DNA of 50,983 nucleotides from Desulforudis sp. GTDB taxonomy: Bacteria > Bacillota > Desulfotomaculia > Desulfotomaculales > Desulforudaceae. Below are positions 23,716-33,807 of the stretch, piece by piece. The stretch is from assembly GCA_019084485.1 (NCBI GenBank), contig JAHRFU010000020.1, positions 1 to 50,983 on the forward strand. The letters run 5' to 3'. Both the position numbers and the translations under genes were made by a program. Each line of letters opens with the position of its first letter. Positions within the stretch are counted from its first letter, which is position 1. The notes beneath the pieces were generated by a model. The model was given only the letters and a program-made list of their open reading frames with translations. It had not been told where the DNA came from and made no database searches.

Positions 23716-25407
23716 GTGTTGGGCGAATTTGGTCCCGGGATGGGGAGCATCATCATCTTTGTGCAGGTGTTCTTCGGCGTCATTATCGGGCTCTACTTTT
23801 GGAACCTGTTAAAGCAGCAGAAGGGCAGCAAAGTGGCGGTGGATCGCGAGTCCCGGCGTGAAATAGACAAGCTGCGGCAGATGCGGTCCATATCCCTGTC
23901 CGAACCCCTGTCTGAAAAAACCAGGCCTACCCACTTTTCGGAGATTATCGGACAGTCGGAGGGGCTGAAATCGCTGAGCGCCGCCCTGTGCGGTCCTAAT
24001 CCGCAGCACGTGATTGTGTACGGCCCTCCGGGTGTGGGCAAGACCGCCGCGGCCCGATTGGTGCTTGAGGAAGCGAAGAAGAACAGCTATTCACCTTTCA
24101 AATTAGAGGCGAAATTCATTGAGATCGATGCCTGTACCGCCCGCTTTGACGAGCGGGGTATTGCTGACCCTCTGATCGGCTCGGTACACGACCCGATCTA
24201 CCAGGGTGCCGGTCCTATGGGCATGGCCGGTGTGCCCCAACCTAAACCAGGTGCGGTAACCAAGGCGCACGGCGGGATGCTTTTCATTGATGAAATCGGT
24301 GAGTTGCACCCGGTGCAGATGAACAAATTGCTTAAGGTACTGGAGGATCGTAAGGTCTTTCTGGAGAGTGCCTACTATAATTCGGACGACCCCAATGTTC
24401 CGAGCCATATCCATGACATCTTTCAGAACGGTCTGCCTGCCGACTTCCGCCTGGTCGGCGCCACGACCCGCCTCCCCGATGAGATATCCCCAGCCATTCG
24501 TTCCCGGTGTATGGAGATTTTCTTCCGGCTGTTGGATCCGGATGAGGTTGAAAAGATTGCGGCGAATGCCGCCAGCAAGATTCAAACGGAGCTTTTGGAC
24601 GGGGTCTTGGATGTAGTCAAGAAGTACGCCACGAACGGCCGTGAGGCGGTAAACATTATCCAGCTGGCGGCCGGCCTGGCTGTTACTGAAGGGCGCAACG
24701 AGATCCGGGTGGCGGATGTGGAATGGGTGGTCCAGAGCGGTCAGTATAACCCCCGCCCGGAGAAGAAGATTCCGGAGGCCCCGATGGTCGGCCGGGTCAA
24801 CGGCTTAGCTGTGTACGGCCCGAGTGCCGGAATCGTCAGCGAGGTCGAGGCCACCGCCACTCCGGTGAAGAAACGGCGCGGGATGGTGCGGGTAACCGGT
24901 GTGGTGGACGAGGAGCAGCTTGGCGGGGGAGCCCGCGTGATCAAGCGCAAGAGTCTGGCCCGCTGTTCCGTGGAGAACGTGCTCACTGCGCTCAACCACA
25001 TAGTGGGGTTTGAGGCGGATCATTACGATATTCATATCAACTTTCCCGGCGGCGCTCCGGTTGACGGTCCTTCGGCCGGGGTGGCCATCGCCACTGCCGT
25101 GTACTCGGCCGCCTACAACATTCCGGTATCGAACGAAGTGGCGATGACCGGTGAGGTAGCTATTCGGGGGGGGGTAAAGCCGGTCGGTGGTGTCGTGGCT
25201 AAGGTTCAGGCCGCCTGCAAGGCGGGCGTAAAGAAGGTGTTCATTCCGCACGAGAACTATCAGCAATTGTTTAAGGATGTTGAAGGCATCGAGATCGTTC
25301 CGGTGAAGAGCCTGCACGAGGTTCTGACTGGGGCCTTGCTTCAGACTGTACCGTCAAGGAAACAGTACGTGACCGGTTCCAATCCGACCACGGTATCTGT
25401 GGTCTAA
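23716..25407 (+). CDS. lonB: ATP-dependent protease LonB (Firmicute type)
   Basis: Membrane-anchored Lon-type protease found in spore formers. An N-terminal hydrophobic segment (IIIFVQVFFGVIIGLYFWNL) is followed by an AAA+ module with Walker A GPPGVGKT and Walker B MLFIDEIGEL. The C-terminal Lon protease domain has catalytic Ser in DGPSAGVAIA, with the partner Lys in KPVGGVVAKV. At 563 residues it is typical of LonB and shorter than LonA, lacking the long N-terminal substrate domain. GTG at 23716 follows GGGAGG. In Bacillus, lonB is expressed in the forespore. Own terminators on both sides make it a single-gene unit. Confidence 0.95.
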   Translation: MLGEFGPGMGSIIIFVQVFFGVIIGLYFWNLLKQQKGSKVAVDRESRREIDKLRQMRSISLSEPLSEKTRPTHFSEIIGQSEGLKSLSAALCGPNPQHVIVYGPPGVGKTAAARLVLEEAKKNSYSPFKLEAKFIEIDACTARFDERGIADPLIGSVHDPIYQGAGPMGMAGVPQPKPGAVTKAHGGMLFIDEIGELHPVQMNKLLKVLEDRKVFLESAYYNSDDPNVPSHIHDIFQNGLPADFRLVGATTRLPDEISPAIRSRCMEIFFRLLDPDEVEKIAANAASKIQTELLDGVLDVVKKYATNGREAVNIIQLAAGLAVTEGRNEIRVADVEWVVQSGQYNPRPEKKIPEAPMVGRVNGLAVYGPSAGIVSEVEATATPVKKRRGMVRVTGVVDEEQLGGGARVIKRKSLARCSVENVLTALNHIVGFEADHYDIHINFPGGAPVDGPSAGVAIATAVYSAAYNIPVSNEVAMTGEVAIRGGVKPVGGVVAKVQAACKAGVKKVFIPHENYQQLFKDVEGIEIVPVKSLHEVLTGALLQTVPSRKQYVTGSNPTTVSVV

Positions 25408-25440
25408 GCACCGGTAATTATTACCATAGGGTGAGCAGGC

Positions 25441-25483
25441 GAAGGGTTTCCCGTAGAATAGAAGAGGGAAACCCTTCATTTTT
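25441..25483 (+). terminator. Terminator after lonB
   Basis: GAAGGGTTTCCC (25441-25452) and GGGAAACCCTTC (25466-25477) form a perfect 12-bp stem with a 13-base loop, followed by ATTTTT. Confidence 0.92.
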
Positions 25484-25670
25484 GCCCCACCGGGGTGGTT
25501 GGGGGGGGCAATTGGACTCTGGGTATGGGGGTCTGCTATACTGATCTGAGGGTTTGGGTCAACTCCGTCCAAATCCCGCATTTCCTGGGTTTTTTGGGCG
25601 TAAGGTTACAAGTATTGGCGATGGTAGCGCTTTGCGGCACCGTGCTAGACTGAGGAGTGGTAATTGCCTT

Positions 25671-25699
25671 TTAACATTGTCGGTGTTTTGGAGTATAGT
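25671..25699 (+). promoter_or_regulatory. Promoter of lonA
   Basis: TTAACA (25671-25676), a 17-base spacer and TATAGT (25694-25699), directly before the AAGGAGGT site of lonA. The transcript leader would be short, about 15 bases. Confidence 0.6.
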
Positions 25700-25719
25700 T
25701 AGTTAAGGAGGTGCGGCAA

Positions 25720-28122
25720 TTGGATACCACTGAAAAAGTGTTACCCTTGTTGCCCCTGCGGGGGATTCTCGTCTTTCCATATATGGTCATCCATCTCGAT
25801 GTTGGCCGCGAGAAGTCGGTTAAAGCGATAGAAGAAGCGATGAGTCAGGATCGTTTTATTTTCCTGGCCACTCAGAAAGAGGCGCAGACTGACAGTCCGG
25901 AGGTCGAGGATATCTACGAAGTCGGAACGGTTGCCGAGATTAAGCAGTTGCTTAAACTCCCCGGCGGCACGATCCGCGTTCTGGTGGAGGGCGTCGCCCG
26001 GGCCAGAACTATCAGTTATGTTCAGGAAGACCCCTATTTCAACGTGGAGATTGAACAGTACTCGGAGGTCTTTGATAAGACTACCGAGTTGGAGGCGCTG
26101 ATGCGCACCCTCATCCAGCAGTTTGAGCAGTACGTCAAGCTATCCAAGCGTGTTCCGCCGGAGACGGTGGTTTCCGTCGTTAACATCGACGAGCCGGGCC
26201 GCCTGGCCGACATCGTCGCCTCTCATCTGCCCCTGCGTATTGAAGATAAGCAGAGTATTATGGAATGCGTCGAAATCGATGAACGCCTCGAGCACCTCTG
26301 CGGGATTTTGGCCCGTGAACTGGAGATCGTGGAGTTGGAGCGCCGGATCAACGCCCGGGTGCGCAAGCAGATGGAGAAGACCCAGAAAGAGTATTATTTG
26401 CGCGAGCAGATTAAGGCCATTCAGCGCGAACTGGGCGAAAAAGACGAACGGGTCGCTGAGGGCGAGGAATACCGCGAGAAGATCGCTACTCTGAAGCTTC
26501 CCAAGGAGGTCGAGGAGAAGGCGATCAAAGAGGTGGAGCGCCTGGAGAAAATGCCCCCGATGGCCGCCGAGGCTACGGTGGTACGCAACTATCTGGACTG
26601 GCTGGTTGCTCTGCCTTGGATCAAAAGTACCCGGGACCGCCTGGACATTAACGCCGCCCAGATTATTCTGGACGAAGACCACTATGGTCTGGAAAAGGTT
26701 AAGGAGCGGATCCTGGAGTACCTGGCGATCCGTAAGCTTTCCAAGAAGATGAAAGGCCCCATCCTTTGCTTCGTCGGCCCTCCGGGCGTGGGTAAGACCT
26801 CGCTGGGCAAGTCGGTGGCACGGGCTCTGGAGCGCAAGTTTGTCCGGATTTCCCTCGGCGGTGTGCGCGATGAGGCTGAGATCCGCGGCCATCGCCGGAC
26901 CTATGTCGGGGCCCTGCCGGGGCGCGTGATTCAGGGGATGCGTACCGCAGGTTCAAAGAACCCCGTATTCCTTCTGGACGAAATCGATAAGATGAGTATG
27001 GATTTTCGGGGCGATCCGTCCTCGGCGTTGCTGGAAGTGCTCGATCCTGAGCAGAACAATGCGTTTAGCGACCACTACATTGAAATGCCCTTTGACCTGT
27101 CCAACGTGATGTTCATCACCACGGCCAACGTCAATTACAGCATTCCACGGCCGCTTCTGGACCGGATGGAAGTCATCTACATCTCGGGTTACACCGAGGA
27201 GGAAAAGGCGGAGATCGCGATTCGCCACCTGATTCCGAAGCAGCTCAAGGAACACGGACTGACCGCAAAGACCCTGTCCATCTCGGAGAACGCCGTGCGT
27301 CGCATCATCCGGGAATACACCCGGGAGGCAGGGGTTCGTAACCTGGAGCGTCAGATTGCGGCTTTGTGCCGGAAGACGGCCAAGGAAATCGTGGCCAAGA
27401 AGGCCAAACGGGTGCGGGTCACCATGCGCAACATTGAACAGTACCTCGGCATTCCGCGCTACCGCTACGGGGTCGCCGAACTAGCCGATCAGGTAGGGGT
27501 GGCCACCGGTCTGGCTTGGACTGAAGTCGGGGGTGATACCCTGGCTATTGAGGTAACGGTGTGTAAGGGTAAAGGTGGCTTGGTCCTGACCGGTAAGCTG
27601 GGCGAAGTGATGCGGGAATCGGCGCAGGCCGGTTACAGCTACGTCCGTTCCCGGGCTGCCACACTGGGGATCGATGCTTCTTTCAACGAGAAAGTAGACA
27701 TCCACATCCACGTTCCAGAGGGGGCGACCCCAAAGGATGGCCCCTCGGCCGGCATCACGATCGCTACCGCCCTAGCTTCAGCTCTGAGTGGGCGGATGGT
27801 GCGTCACGATGTGGCCATGACCGGTGAGATTACCCTGCGTGGCCGGGTACTGCCAATCGGTGGTCTTAAGGAGAAGGTTTTAGCGGCGCACCGTGCCGGG
27901 ATTAAAACGATCATTGTCCCAGACGCCAACCGCAAGGATCTTGAGGAGATTCCGGTCAATGTCAAGAATCAGCTGGAGTTTATCTTGGTTGAGCATATGG
28001 ACGAGGTGCTGGAGGCGGCTTTGGTGAAGGATGAATCTAGCGAAATAGTCGCTGTTGATCCGTTGATCATTCAGTCAGAGCGCAGTTACCCCGATATGGT
28101 GAACACGATCCCTAGTCAGTAA
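25720..28122 (+). CDS. lon: ATP-dependent protease Lon (LonA)
   Basis: Cytoplasmic quality-control protease. The N-terminal LON substrate domain ([20 protein letters not shown]) is followed by a coiled coil ([19 protein letters not shown]). The AAA+ module has Walker [10 protein letters not shown] and Walker [11 protein letters not shown]. The protease domain has catalytic Ser in [10 protein letters not shown] and Lys in [13 protein letters not shown] at 25720 is preferred: AAGGAGGT ends 7 bases upstream, whereas a GTG at 25711 lies inside that site. This gives about 800 residues, the normal length. A monocistronic unit between its own promoter and terminator. Confidence 0.97.
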   Translation: MDTTEKVLPLLPLRGILVFPYMVIHLDVGREKSVKAIEEAMSQDRFIFLATQKEAQTDSPEVEDIYEVGTVAEIKQLLKLPGGTIRVLVEGVARARTISYVQEDPYFNVEIEQYSEVFDKTTELEALMRTLIQQFEQYVKLSKRVPPETVVSVVNIDEPGRLADIVASHLPLRIEDKQSIMECVEIDERLEHLCGILARELEIVELERRINARVRKQMEKTQKEYYLREQIKAIQRELGEKDERVAEGEEYREKIATLKLPKEVEEKAIKEVERLEKMPPMAAEATVVRNYLDWLVALPWIKSTRDRLDINAAQIILDEDHYGLEKVKERILEYLAIRKLSKKMKGPILCFVGPPGVGKTSLGKSVARALERKFVRISLGGVRDEAEIRGHRRTYVGALPGRVIQGMRTAGSKNPVFLLDEIDKMSMDFRGDPSSALLEVLDPEQNNAFSDHYIEMPFDLSNVMFITTANVNYSIPRPLLDRMEVIYISGYTEEEKAEIAIRHLIPKQLKEHGLTAKTLSISENAVRRIIREYTREAGVRNLERQIAALCRKTAKEIVAKKAKRVRVTMRNIEQYLGIPRYRYGVAELADQVGVATGLAWTEVGGDTLAIEVTVCKGKGGLVLTGKLGEVMRESAQAGYSYVRSRAATLGIDASFNEKVDIHIHVPEGATPKDGPSAGITIATALASALSGRMVRHDVAMTGEITLRGRVLPIGGLKEKVLAAHRAGIKTIIVPDANRKDLEEIPVNVKNQLEFILVEHMDEVLEAALVKDESSEIVAVDPLIIQSERSYPDMVNTIPSQ

Positions 28123-28176
28123 GATAACGAAACAATTTGTCTAGAATTGTTCCTGTTTGCAGGAATGAAGCGGTTT

Positions 28177-28208
28177 GAGGGCGAATTTCACATTCGTCCT
28201 CTTTTTTT
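28177..28208 (+). terminator. Terminator after lonA
   Basis: GAGGGCGAAT (28177-28186) pairs with ATTCGTCCTC (28192-28201), including one G-T pair, around TTCAC, and runs into seven T residues. Confidence 0.88.
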
Positions 28209-28257
28209 CTTTTGATTGAAGCTTGTCAACTCTTATGTATCGGAAGGAGTGACCGTA

Positions 28258-28596
28258 GTGCCACTGAGTAACCTCATCGATGAGTTCAACGAGATTAAGG
28301 GTGGTGCGGTCTGGGAAACAAGAAAGAAGTCCCTGTTTAACAGTGAGATACCGGAGGCAGTCCTGCTGGAGAAGCAGATCAATAAGTCCTACTTTAGGGT
28401 CTACCGTGATTCTTCCTTTCAGATTGTGTTTATTCATCACGGACCGGGTGGGGAGCGCAGTTTGAAAATCGATTTAAACAAGATCGACCATCACGACGGC
28501 ATTCGGATTGTTCTGGGCTGGTCCCCCGATGAGACGGTGATGAAAGTTTCCGACGTGACTTCTGCACCCAAGGCGATCATTGTACACGCCCGCTAG
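28258..28596 (+). CDS. Hypothetical protein (112 aa)
   Basis: Not recognised. GTG at 28258 follows GGAAGGAG by about 8 bases; an upstream in-frame ATG at 28216 lacks such a site. The predicted protein is soluble, mixed alpha/beta and charged, starting VPLSNLIDEFNEIKGGAVWE with LEKQINKSYFRVYRDSSF in the middle. No signal peptide, membrane segment or metal-binding cluster is visible. It lies alone between the lonA terminator and a convergent substrate-binding protein gene. Confidence 0.7.
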   Translation: MPLSNLIDEFNEIKGGAVWETRKKSLFNSEIPEAVLLEKQINKSYFRVYRDSSFQIVFIHHGPGGERSLKIDLNKIDHHDGIRIVLGWSPDETVMKVSDVTSAPKAIIVHAR

Positions 28597-28621
28597 GATT
28601 AGATGATCACTTTCGATGGTT

Positions 28622-28643
28622 AAGCCCCCTCTAGAGGGGGCTT
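28622..28643. terminator. Bidirectional hairpin between convergent genes
   Basis: AAGCCCCCT (28622-28630) pairs with AGGGGGCTT (28635-28643) around CTAG. It lies between convergent genes ending at 28596 and 28669. T-runs are weak on both sides. Confidence 0.6.
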
Positions 28644-28668
28644 TGTCGTGTGGGCCTGTATGTAGCCG

Positions 28669-29679
28669 TTACTCTTTTTTCTGTTCAGCGTCTTGTTCAG
28701 CGATTTGTCGGAGCGCTTGGTCCGCCAAGTCCGAGGCCACAGCCTTAGTGAACGGGATCTTCTGCGGTAATTCCCCGGCCTGGATCATCAAGTCCTGCAG
28801 GTGGTCGAAGGATGTAGGCGCGATCACGGGGTTCGGCGCCCAGAGCTTTGTTTCTTTAGCTCGGCCGGTCATCTCCACCATTGTATGGTAGTCGACCCAG
28901 GGGAAGAATGCCGAGGCAGCCACGGCTACCTCTTCTTCGCTGTGCTGGGCAATCCAGACTTGCGCTCGGGCCAGGGCTGCCGAATAACGGATCAGAGCTT
29001 CGTGGTTCCGGGACACTTTGGACGACGTTGTGGCTGCTACTCGGGAAGGCATCTGACCGGCAGCGGTCAGATCAGAGGCAATGTACCCTTGGCCCGCCTT
29101 CTCTAAGCGGCTGGCTTCCGGGTCCGTGATAATGATGAATTCTCCGGTTCCGGAGAGGTAGGTACCGAGACGTAGATGGGTCGGTAAATGCTGGATGGAT
29201 ATGTACTGCCACTGTGAGATCATCTCGTGGGAACGCAGGATCTGTTCCATAGCCACTTGCCCGGTACCCTCCGGGTGTTCTCCGACTACGGTCTTGCCGG
29301 AAATATCCGTCCAGGCGAAAGGTGACGTCTTCTCGCGGGTTACCAGCAGTCCCGGTTCGGTAGCGGTCAGTCCGGCAAAGGCCACCGCCTTGCTGCCGAT
29401 GATGCGGTCGAAGGGAGTGAGGATGATATCGGCACGTTCCGCATCCTCAACGGATAGAATCCCTTTCGGAGCCGTTCCGAGGACGACATCCAGGCGGGCG
29501 TCCCGGAAGTATCCTTTGGCAGCGGCGACATAGTGCGGCAGATAGGCGATTTCGCGTGCAGTTTCCAGCACCACCAGACGTTCTTGGATCTCCGGCTTCG
29601 GGTGAGTGACATACCACAGTCCGGCACCGCCCGCCGCGAAAACACAGATGATTCCGAGCCAGACGATTATGCGCTTCAT
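28669..29679 (-). CDS. NMT1/SsuA-like ABC transporter substrate-binding protein
   Basis: Extracytoplasmic solute-binding protein of the NMT1/THI5-like family, whose members bind sulfonates, nitrate, taurine or thiamine precursors. An N-terminal hydrophobic anchor (IIVWLGIICVFAAGGAGLWY) has no lipobox cysteine, so it is probably membrane-tethered rather than lipidated. The binding-fold signature YLPHYVAAAKGYFRDARLDV lies near residue 46. TDISGKTVVGEHPEGTGQ forms the second-lobe motif. The 336-residue length is typical. ATG at 29679, with a GGGGG stretch upstream. No permease or ATPase gene adjoins it, so the transporter partner must lie elsewhere. The ligand cannot be inferred. Confidence 0.85.
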   Translation of the reverse strand: MKRIIVWLGIICVFAAGGAGLWYVTHPKPEIQERLVVLETAREIAYLPHYVAAAKGYFRDARLDVVLGTAPKGILSVEDAERADIILTPFDRIIGSKAVAFAGLTATEPGLLVTREKTSPFAWTDISGKTVVGEHPEGTGQVAMEQILRSHEMISQWQYISIQHLPTHLRLGTYLSGTGEFIIITDPEASRLEKAGQGYIASDLTAAGQMPSRVAATTSSKVSRNHEALIRYSAALARAQVWIAQHSEEEVAVAASAFFPWVDYHTMVEMTGRAKETKLWAPNPVIAPTSFDHLQDLMIQAGELPQKIPFTKAVASDLADQALRQIAEQDAEQKKE

Positions 29680-29779
29680 CCTCGTGCCCCCGTTTTGTCC
29701 TTTTTGTAGAGATAAATACGGGTCAGGGAGGAAAATTATGCTTAAATGGTAAGATTATAGGCATACACTCCGGGGTTTA

Positions 29780-29809
29780 TTGACAATATCGAGGGTCACT
29801 GATTAAGAT
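29780..29809 (+). promoter_or_regulatory. Promoter of valS
   Basis: Consensus TTGACA (29780-29785), an 18-base spacer and TAAGAT (29804-29809). The leader before valS is only about 45 bases, so there is no room for a T-box. Confidence 0.55.
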
Positions 29810-29856
29810 TTAAGGGTCATCCTTTACGTTTTAACTTTTTTGGGGGGAAGCGTTTC

Positions 29857-32496
29857 TTGTCTAAGACAACCATTCCATCTGCTTACGATCCACAAGCTGT
29901 CGAACAGGATCTGTACCGAGTCTGGGAAGAAAAGAAGTACTTTGCGGCTCCGGTAGACACCAGCCGGGAGCCGTTCTGCATCGTAATGCCGCCCCCCAAC
30001 GTAACCGGCGAACTTCACATGGGACATGCCCTGGACAACACCCTGCAGGACGTTTTGACCCGCTGGCGTCGCATGCAAGGCTACAATGCCCTGTGGCTCC
30101 CTGGTACCGACCATGCCGGTATCGCCACTCAGGCCAAGGTTGAGGCCCAGTTGGCTCAGGAAGGATTATCCAAGTATGACCTCGGCCGGGAAAAATTTCT
30201 GGAGCGGGTCTGGGACTGGAAACACCAGTACGGCAACCGCATCACCACCCAACTGAGACGGATTGGGGCGTCCTGTGATTGGGACCGTGAGCGTTTCACC
30301 ATGGACGAAGGCTGTTCAGAGGCAGTGCGTGAGGATTTCATCCGGCTCTATGAGGAAGGCCTGATTTACCGGGACAACTACATCGTGAACTGGTGTCCCC
30401 GGTGTGGTACGACCATCTCGGATATCGAGGTCGAACACGTCGACGTGCCGGCACACCTGTATCACATTAAGTACCCTGTGAAGGACAGCAACGATTATCT
30501 GGTTATTGCCACCACCCGTCCGGAGACGATGTTCGGCGACACGGCGGTGGCGGTGCATCCCGAGGACGACCGCTACCAGCACCTGATCGGCCGGACCGTG
30601 ATCCTGCCTCTGGCTAAGCGGGAGATACCGGTTATCGCCGACACGTACGTGGAAAGAGAATTCGGTACTGGTGCCCTGAAAATCACCCCGGCTCACGACC
30701 CCAACGACTTTGAGATCGGTCGGCGTCACGATTTGCCCCAAATTCAGGCCATCGACGACAAGGGGCTAATGAAGGCTGAAGCGGGGGAATACCTGGGCTT
30801 GGACCGGATGGCCTGCCGTAAGCAGGTGCTCCGTGACTTGGCCGACCAGGGACTGCTGGTCAAGGTCGAGGATCTCGAGCACGCGGTGGGTCACTGCTAC
30901 CGGTGTCAAACGGTGGTGGAGCCGATGCTCTCCAAGCAGTGGTTTGTCCGGATGAAGCCTTTGGCCGAGCCGGCCATCGCCGCCGTGAAGGACGGCACCA
31001 TTCGGTTTGTGCCGGAACGCTTTACCAAGGTCTATTTGAACTGGCTTGAGAACATTCGGGACTGGTGTATTTCCCGGCAGCTCTGGTGGGGACACCGGAT
31101 TCCGGTCTGGTATTGTACCGAGTGTGACAGCGTCATCGCCTCCAAGGAACCGCCTGCCGCCTGTTCCGAGTGCGGTGGTGAACTGGAACAGGACCCCGAT
31201 GTCCTGGATACCTGGTTCTCCTCGGCCCTCTGGCCGTTCTCCACTTTGGGTTGGCCCCAGAACACGCCGGACTTGAGACACTTCTACCCGACCACTGTAC
31301 TGGTTACCGGACGGGATATCATCTTCTTCTGGGTGGCCCGCATGATTTTCACCGGGCTGAAGTTCATGAAACAGGAACCGTTTAAGGAGGTCTTCATCCA
31401 CGGGCTGGTGCTGGACTCCCTGGGCCGCAAGATGTCGAAGTCCTTGGGCAACGGGGTCGATCCGATCGAAGTCATTGAGCAATACGGGGCCGACAGCCTG
31501 CGTTTCATGCTGGTGACCGGTAACACCCCCGGCAACGATATCCGTTTCCACTTTGAGAAGCTGGAGGGGGCCCGAAACTTTGCAAACAAGCTGTGGAACG
31601 CCTCCCGTTTTGTGCTGATGAACCTGGATGGATATCGCAACGGAGCCGTCAACCTGACCCCGTCAACCCTGGCCGATGAGTGGATTCTCAGCCGTCTCGC
31701 CGCTACGGGAGAGCAGGTGGATCGCTACCTTGAGGACTACGAACTAGGGGAAGCGGCGCGGACGCTGTACGAGTTTATTTGGGATGAATTCTGTGACTGG
31801 TATATCGAACTCGCCAAGCCGGTCTTGTTCCGGGGTACTCCAGAAGAACGCGCCCAGGCCCAGAGGATGTTGCTTACGGTTTTGGACCATATCCTGCGGT
31901 ACCTGCATCCCTTCATGCCGTACATTACCGAGGCCCTCTGGCAGCACCTGCCGTCGAGGACGGAGAGCATTATGCAGGCCTCCTGGCCCGAGCCGCAGGC
32001 GGGTTGGCGCAATCCGGTCTCCGAGGAGCAGATGAGCATCACCATCCAGACCGTGCGGGCGATCCGGCACCTGCGGAGTGAGATGAACGTCCCTCCCGGG
32101 AAAAAGGCCGAAGTGCTCATTGTCGCTCCGGATATTAATGAGCGCACCTATCTTACGATGTGGAAGGAGTACGTGGACACTCTGGCTACGGCCTACACTC
32201 AGGTTGTGGAGGCGCTCGACGCGGACCCGGAACTGGCTGCTCATGCTGTGGTGCGGGGGATGGAGATCTTCGTCCCGTTGGCCGGCCTGATTGATTTAGC
32301 TAAAGAGACCGCACGCCTGAGGAAGGAACTGGAGACCGTCAACAAGGAAGTGTCCCGAGTACAGGGTAAACTCAACAATCCGGGCTTTATGGGCAAGGCA
32401 CCAAACGCCGTAGTGGCCAAGGAGCGGGAAAAGGAAGCCGAGTACACACTTAAGCGGGAGGCCCTGCAAAACCGCCTTACCCTGCTGTCCAAGTAA
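29857..32496 (+). CDS. valS: Valyl-tRNA synthetase
   Basis: Class I aminoacyl-tRNA synthetase charging tRNA-Val. The HIGH motif is PPPNVTGELHMGHA (residues 46-59). The CP1 editing domain follows (TTRPETMFGDTAVAV). Zinc-binding cysteines are in CTECDS and CSECGG. KMSKS is in GRKMSKSLGNGVDP. The anticodon-binding domain precedes a C-terminal coiled coil. At 879 residues it is full length. TTG at 29857 follows GGGGGGAAG. folC starts 4 bases after its stop, so the two are co-transcribed. Confidence 0.98.
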   Translation: MSKTTIPSAYDPQAVEQDLYRVWEEKKYFAAPVDTSREPFCIVMPPPNVTGELHMGHALDNTLQDVLTRWRRMQGYNALWLPGTDHAGIATQAKVEAQLAQEGLSKYDLGREKFLERVWDWKHQYGNRITTQLRRIGASCDWDRERFTMDEGCSEAVREDFIRLYEEGLIYRDNYIVNWCPRCGTTISDIEVEHVDVPAHLYHIKYPVKDSNDYLVIATTRPETMFGDTAVAVHPEDDRYQHLIGRTVILPLAKREIPVIADTYVEREFGTGALKITPAHDPNDFEIGRRHDLPQIQAIDDKGLMKAEAGEYLGLDRMACRKQVLRDLADQGLLVKVEDLEHAVGHCYRCQTVVEPMLSKQWFVRMKPLAEPAIAAVKDGTIRFVPERFTKVYLNWLENIRDWCISRQLWWGHRIPVWYCTECDSVIASKEPPAACSECGGELEQDPDVLDTWFSSALWPFSTLGWPQNTPDLRHFYPTTVLVTGRDIIFFWVARMIFTGLKFMKQEPFKEVFIHGLVLDSLGRKMSKSLGNGVDPIEVIEQYGADSLRFMLVTGNTPGNDIRFHFEKLEGARNFANKLWNASRFVLMNLDGYRNGAVNLTPSTLADEWILSRLAATGEQVDRYLEDYELGEAARTLYEFIWDEFCDWYIELAKPVLFRGTPEERAQAQRMLLTVLDHILRYLHPFMPYITEALWQHLPSRTESIMQASWPEPQAGWRNPVSEEQMSITIQTVRAIRHLRSEMNVPPGKKAEVLIVAPDINERTYLTMWKEYVDTLATAYTQVVEALDADPELAAHAVVRGMEIFVPLAGLIDLAKETARLRKELETVNKEVSRVQGKLNNPGFMGKAPNAVVAKEREKEAEYTLKREALQNRLTLLSK

Positions 32497-32500
32497 AACA

Positions 32501-33802
32501 ATGAATTACGTTGAAGCCCTGGAGTACATGCGTTCCATTGCCGCCCCCGGTTCGCGCCTGGGGCTGGAACGGGTGCAACGCCTTCTTGGTCGTTTAGACA
32601 ATCCCCACCGTGGAATGCCCTGTGTTCACGTCGGCGGAACCAACGGCAAGGGTTCGGTGACAGCCATGCTCACCGCCATCCTGGTGGCCGCCGGTTGTCG
32701 CGTGGGCACTTTCACTTCACCGCACCTCACCGATTACCCCGAGCGCTTTTGTATCAACGGTGTGCCCGTAAAGCCCGAGCGTTTAGCCGGGCTGATCACC
32801 GCTTCACGACAGGCACTGGACAGCGCAGCGGAAGATGAACAACCCACCGAGTTTGAGATGCACACCGTACTGGCCCTGCGCTTGTTTATGGAGGAACAGG
32901 TGGATGTCGCCGTCCTCGAAGTGGGTCTTGGCGGGCGGCTGGACGCTACTAACGTCGTTACTCCGCTGGTCTCGGTGATAACCAATGTGTCGTACGACCA
33001 CATGGATTATCTCGGTGACACTCTCGGAGCTATTGCTGTTGAGAAAGCGGGGATTATCAAGCCGGGCGTGCCAGTGGTGACCGCTGCCGAGGGTGAGGCA
33101 CTGGATGTCATCGAGGAAACGTGCCGGAAGAGGGGGAGCCAGCTCGTACGTGTCGGTCGGGACGTGCACTCTCTGGCGGGACAGGCCGGAACCGCCGGTC
33201 AGAAGGTGACCGTCAGCGGCATCCGGTCGGTATACCCGGAATTGTGGGTGCCTCTCGCTGGCACCCATCAGGCGGTGAACACCGCCTGCGCGGTAGCTGT
33301 TGCAGAACTGCTTCCCAAAAGCCTAAAGGTCGATAAACAGTCGATCAGAGAGGGGCTGGCCGGCACCCGCTGGCCCGGCCGTTTTGAGGTTGTCGAGAAG
33401 GAAGGGCTGACAGTGGTGCTTGACGCCGCCCACAACGCCGCCGCCGCCCAAGCCCTGCTTCGCACTATGGAGGCGCTTTTCGAAAACAAACCAATGACGC
33501 TGCTCATCGGCATCCTGGCAGACAAAGACCGGGAGCGGATGGTGGCCGAACTGGCACCCCTGGCGCGGTACACCGTCGTTACCAGGCCGCCGACGGCAAG
33601 GGCCGGAGAATGGCGCACCGTCGCCGAAATAGCCCGGCGCTTTTGCCCATCGGTGTACGAAGTAGAGGACAACGAATCCGCTTTGGCCAAGGCCCTCTCC
33701 CTGGCTCAAGCCCATTCCGGCCTGCTTCTGATCACCGGCTCCATCTACCTGCTCGGCGCCCTCCGCCCACTAATTAAGTTAAGGGCCAGGACACTAACTT
33801 AA
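32501..33802 (+). CDS. folC: Bifunctional folylpolyglutamate/dihydrofolate synthase
   Basis: Mur-ligase-family enzyme adding glutamate to dihydropteroate and to reduced folates. The ATP-binding loop is GGTNGKGSVTAM (about residues 46-57). FTSPHLTDYPERF and the DATNVV metal/folate region are typical, and the C-terminal domain carries VVLDAAHNAAAA. At 433 residues it is the usual size. ATG at 32501 is 4 bases after valS, with only a poor ribosome site, so translation probably depends on valS ribosomes. Confidence 0.96.
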   Translation: MNYVEALEYMRSIAAPGSRLGLERVQRLLGRLDNPHRGMPCVHVGGTNGKGSVTAMLTAILVAAGCRVGTFTSPHLTDYPERFCINGVPVKPERLAGLITASRQALDSAAEDEQPTEFEMHTVLALRLFMEEQVDVAVLEVGLGGRLDATNVVTPLVSVITNVSYDHMDYLGDTLGAIAVEKAGIIKPGVPVVTAAEGEALDVIEETCRKRGSQLVRVGRDVHSLAGQAGTAGQKVTVSGIRSVYPELWVPLAGTHQAVNTACAVAVAELLPKSLKVDKQSIREGLAGTRWPGRFEVVEKEGLTVVLDAAHNAAAAQALLRTMEALFENKPMTLLIGILADKDRERMVAELAPLARYTVVTRPPTARAGEWRTVAEIARRFCPSVYEVEDNESALAKALSLAQAHSGLLLITGSIYLLGALRPLIKLRARTLT

Positions 33803-33807
33803 CAAAG

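Larger units (their letters stand above)
25408..25719. other. Intergenic region between lonB and lonA
   Basis: About 310 bases holding the lonB terminator (25441-25483) and the lonA promoter (25671-25699). No gene is seen in between. Confidence 0.7.

Noticed and set aside
30766-31551. 261-codon minus-strand frame inside valS
   Set aside because: Fully antisense to valS; explained by GC-biased codon use.
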